NCBI RefSeq assembly: GCF_028372415.1
Contig: NC_092876.1
Span: 56,535,256 to 56,599,255 of the forward strand
From: Notamacropus eugenii
Taxonomy: Eukaryota > Chordata > Mammalia > Diprotodontia > Macropodidae
Direction of reading: 5' to 3'
DNA length: 64,000 bases
Positions 61,660 to 64,000 of the stretch are shown here, piece after piece; the first letter of the stretch is position 1, and every line of letters starts with the position of its first letter. The notes under the pieces are model-generated. The model made no database searches. It had not been told where the DNA came from and worked only from the letters and a program-made list of their open reading frames with translations. The position numbers were made by a program, and so were the translations under genes.

Positions 61660-61812
61660 TTACTGATAACAATGACAGTGAAGACGAAGCTGATGATGAC
61701 AACAGTGATGATGACGATGATGATGATGACGATGGCAATGATGACTATAACAATGATGATGGTGGTGGTGGAAGTGGTGGTGATGATGATAATGACCATA
61801 GCAACCATATGG
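61660..61812. repeat. (GAT/GAC/GGT)n trinucleotide microsatellite
   Basis: GATGATGACGATGATGATG and GGTGGTGGTGG runs. The Asp-rich open frame here is an artefact. Confidence 0.92.
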
Positions 61813-62079
61813 CAATAACAAAATTTAACACCACAAGCATCGTTTGGGAGAGGATCAGAGAATCTTAGAGTTGGGAAGGACTTTGAAGGTCATCCATCTA
61901 GTCCAACTAGTGCTTAAACAAGAATCTACTCTAACATATCTATGAAATGGCTATCCAGCCTCTGTTTGAAGATCCCCAGTGAGGGTCAATCTCCTTCTAC
62001 ATTTCTAAGACAGCCCGTTCCTCTTTTGGACAGCTCCTATCATTAGAAAGCATTTCCTGACATCCTGGGGTAGGCTAGC
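61813..62079. repeat. CR1/L3-type fragment
   Basis: AGAGTTGGGAAGGACTTTGAAGGTCATCCATCTAGTCCAAC, AAGAATCTACTCTAACATATC, ATGGCTATCCAGCCTCTGTTTGAAGATCCCCAGTGA and CAGCTCCTATCATTAGAAAGC. Confidence 0.6.
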
Positions 62080-62295
62080 AAATATTTACCAACTAGCTCT
62101 ATGGATAAAAAAAAGAAAAAAAAAGTGCGATAGATATACTTTAAATGTAATCTTCATCATTAACGGGTTCTCCATCACTTTAGCCTAGACAAGCAACAAA
62201 ACAATAAATCAAGCCCTGATTTGTCATGTTTACCAGTGTCCTAGGTGTAAACACCCACACAGATAATTTAATAGTTGGTTCACTGGGGCAAGTTT
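62080..62295 (-). repeat. Unclassified interspersed repeat, copy 4
   Basis: AATATTTACCAACTAGC, CATTAACGGGTTCTCCATCAC, AATCAAGCCCTGATTTGTCATGTTTACC and TAATTTAATAGTTGG are the reverse complement of the 45915 copy. Confidence 0.7.
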
Positions 62296-62655
62296 AAGCC
62301 AGCTCCAGCACAGTCCTCAGCAGTATCTAACCTGCAAGAGCCTCTTTGGAACTTCCCTGTCTTAGTCCTGCTTCTGTCCTCTGGGACCCTCTTCCACCTG
62401 TGGACCTTTCAAAGACTTGAACCCAGCCGTCATGTACCCTTTGAGTCTTCTCTGCTTCACACTGAACCTTCTTAGTTCCTACAACTGATCCTCATTGGAT
62501 GTGGACTTCAAGGCCCTTCGCCCTCATGGGCTCTCTCATTTGGACACTTCCACCTCACAATGTTCTCACAATATGATGGCCACAGTGAACAAAGTCCTCC
62601 AGGTTTTGTCTGAGCAGGACAGAGAACAGAGAGGCTCTCCCTTTTCTATTTATTC
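62296..62655. other. Intron 4, unassigned
   Basis: No repeat or exon recognised. Confidence 0.4.
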
Positions 62656-62659
62656 CTGA

Positions 62660-62840
62660 GAGTTAAATCATAGTCTCTCTCCCTCCTTATCTCCCTCCTT
62701 CTTCACCCTCTCTATTCATCTGTCTCTATCTATCTCTCTCCTCTTCCTCCTCCCACTCCTTCTACCTTTCTCTTTCTTTTTTCCTTCTCTCCTTCCCTTC
62801 CTCTTTCTCTTTCTCCCTTCCTTTTTATAACTTTCTCCCC
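62660..62840. repeat. Pyrimidine low-complexity tract
   Basis: CTCTCTCCCTCC, TTCCTTCTCTCC, CTTTCTCTTTC repeats. Confidence 0.88.
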
Positions 62841-63660
62841 TGTTGTTGAGGTTTCATGATGTGTTGTGGTGGAACCATCTCAAAGAATTCAGAATCAGAC
62901 CGCCTCTAAACCAAGTATAGGCATTTAGTGAGATTGATGCCTCTCATGAAGTGGGCTAAGTTCCAAGAGGAACCAGCAACTTCAGAATAAGCAAAATGGA
63001 TTTTTATAGGGTAAAGATGCAATTCTGTAACAGAAATTATAAATATTAAAAAGGCAGGAGGGGGTTGTTAAGGAATCGGGTAATAGGGGACGGATCTCAG
63101 CCATCGTGAAATTGCATATGCAATAGCCCAGAATGCATACAGATAAACACATTTTGGGGGGTATGTATGTAGGATAATGATATTATAATAAGCCTGTATA
63201 TGTCATAAATTCACTCAAAGTCAGTTTTTTTACTCTTACTGCATGGGCGCCTACTTAGGGAAAGTCCCTTCTATTGTTTTAGGGGTCCACATCTTGCTTG
63301 GGCATCCTGGTGGTGCTGCTTTCTGATTGGCTGAGTATTGTGGTCTTGTCTCAGACTAGATGGATGTAGTTATGGTTGAGAGACACATCTGCTGTTTCTG
63401 TGGAAAATATGAAGACTGGGTCTGGGGGCAGTGTTTACCTAGAAGCTGGGATCCAATTGCACAGACGTGCTCCCTGTTTCTGTGAGAAATATGAGTTCAG
63501 GGACACACCTGCTGCTCTTGTGAGCAGTGAGGTATATACAAAGAAGTTAGGGTATTGAGTGAGAAGGGGGTGAGTGGCTAGGTAGGGGCAGTGGCCAGCT
63601 GTTCAGTGGGGTCCATAAGAAAGTTAGAATATTGGAGGCAGTTCTATTAGGATTCCACCA
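62841..63660. other. Intron 4, unassigned
   Basis: Repeated ACACATCTGCTG..TTCTGTGGAAAATATGA and ACACACCTGCTG..TTGTGAGC phrases occur at 63380-63530, but the class is not recognised. No exon. Confidence 0.35.
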
Positions 63661-63682
63661 CTTCCTTCCTATTTATTGCTTT

Positions 63683-63750
63683 CTTTCCATCCATCCATCC
63701 ATCCGTCCATCCTTCCTTCCTTCTTTCTTTCTTTCCTCTTTCTCTTGATA
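63683..63750. repeat. (CCAT)n then (CTTT)n microsatellite
   Basis: CCATCCATCCATCCATCCGT followed by CCTTCCTTCCTTCTTTC. The final 250 bp of the window is unassigned. Confidence 0.92.
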
Positions 63751-64000
63751 GATTCAGAGGTGGTTCCTTTCTTCTGGGTTGCCTTTCTACATTCAATAAT
63801 CTTTTCTGGAGTGAATAACTCTAATACTAGTGGTTCATCAATAACAGTCTCTACTTGCGTCACATTGGAAATTCTGGATACAGCTTGTTAAAGATTTAAG
63901 CCAGTTTGGAGCAGTAGCCAACCTTTCTTAGTTTAGAACTGCACCAGGCTGCCCTGGTCGGGGCAGCTCTTTCATGGTTGCTCTTGCTCAGTCCTTTCAC

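Larger units (their letters stand above)
35835..64000 (+). other. PADI4: PADI4-like gene, 5' part (gene span within window)
   Basis: Four coding exons join in frame (92, 178, 67 and 68 bp; 405 bp, 135 codons) to form the N-terminal immunoglobulin-like domain of a peptidylarginine deiminase. The gene lies directly downstream of PADI3 on the same strand, the position of PADI4 in human. Intron 1 is 18.7 kb, intron 2 850 bp, intron 3 3.1 kb, and intron 4 continues past the window edge. The protein is closest overall to PADI4, with some PADI6-like residues, so PADI4 is the best call and PADI6 or a joint ancestor is the alternative. Exon 5 (the ..WGP.G.GAILLVNCD block) was looked for and not found before 64000. 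Confidence 0.8.

Noticed and set aside
61506-61868. Asp-rich and Ile/Thr-rich open frames
   Set aside because: Trinucleotide microsatellite, no conserved domain or splice context.
58988-64000. PADI4-like exon 5
   Set aside because: I looked for the conserved W.WGP.G.GAILLVNCD coding block and did not find it, so intron 4 must extend past the window.

Overview
This is mammalian nuclear DNA, and the repeats point to a marsupial. Coding exons are short and bounded by GT-AG splice sites. Introns and intergenic DNA are packed with MIR/CORE-type SINEs, many carrying the marsupial tail (AGTC..ACATGACTGA..TGACTGAACAACAAC), plus L2, CR1/L3 and L1 LINEs and many simple repeats. The species cannot be fixed from this window.

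The window crosses a junction in the peptidylarginine deiminase (PADI) cluster, and both genes are on the + strand. Positions 1-8765 hold the last three coding exons and 3' UTR of a PADI3 orthologue (exons 14-16 by analogy with the 16-exon human genes), including the C-terminal catalytic cysteine. Positions 8766 to about 35770 are intergenic and nearly all repeat-derived. A compact promoter (AP-1 site TGACTCA and a TATA box) at about 35789-35810 precedes the next gene, best called PADI4 or PADI4-like. It has coding exons 1-4 at 35866-35957, 54681-54858, 55709-55775 and 58920-58987, and it runs off the right edge inside intron 4. All exon phases join, giving 135 codons of N-terminal domain. PAD enzymes convert protein arginine to citrulline in a Ca2+-dependent way. 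PADI3 acts mainly on hair and epidermal structural proteins, and PADI4 acts on nuclear proteins such as histones.

The most unusual non-genic structure is a 721-bp retroviral-LTR-like element at 22949-23669. Its two 141-bp ends are inverted copies of each other with 4 differences. It is flanked by a perfect 6-bp target duplication and sits inside the tail of an older L2 copy. Other points of note: a direct duplication of roughly 0.75 kb flanks that region (about 18445-19237 and 25089-25857). A 33-bp minisatellite family recurs at four separate loci. Two retrotransposon insertions of one family have clear target duplications. An antisense L1 3' end abuts the PADI4-like exon 4 acceptor. The PADI4-like protein mixes PADI4 and PADI6 features and lacks the lysine run of the human PADI4 nuclear localisation signal. 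I found no complete gene, functional RNA gene, CRISPR array or other novel coding system here.
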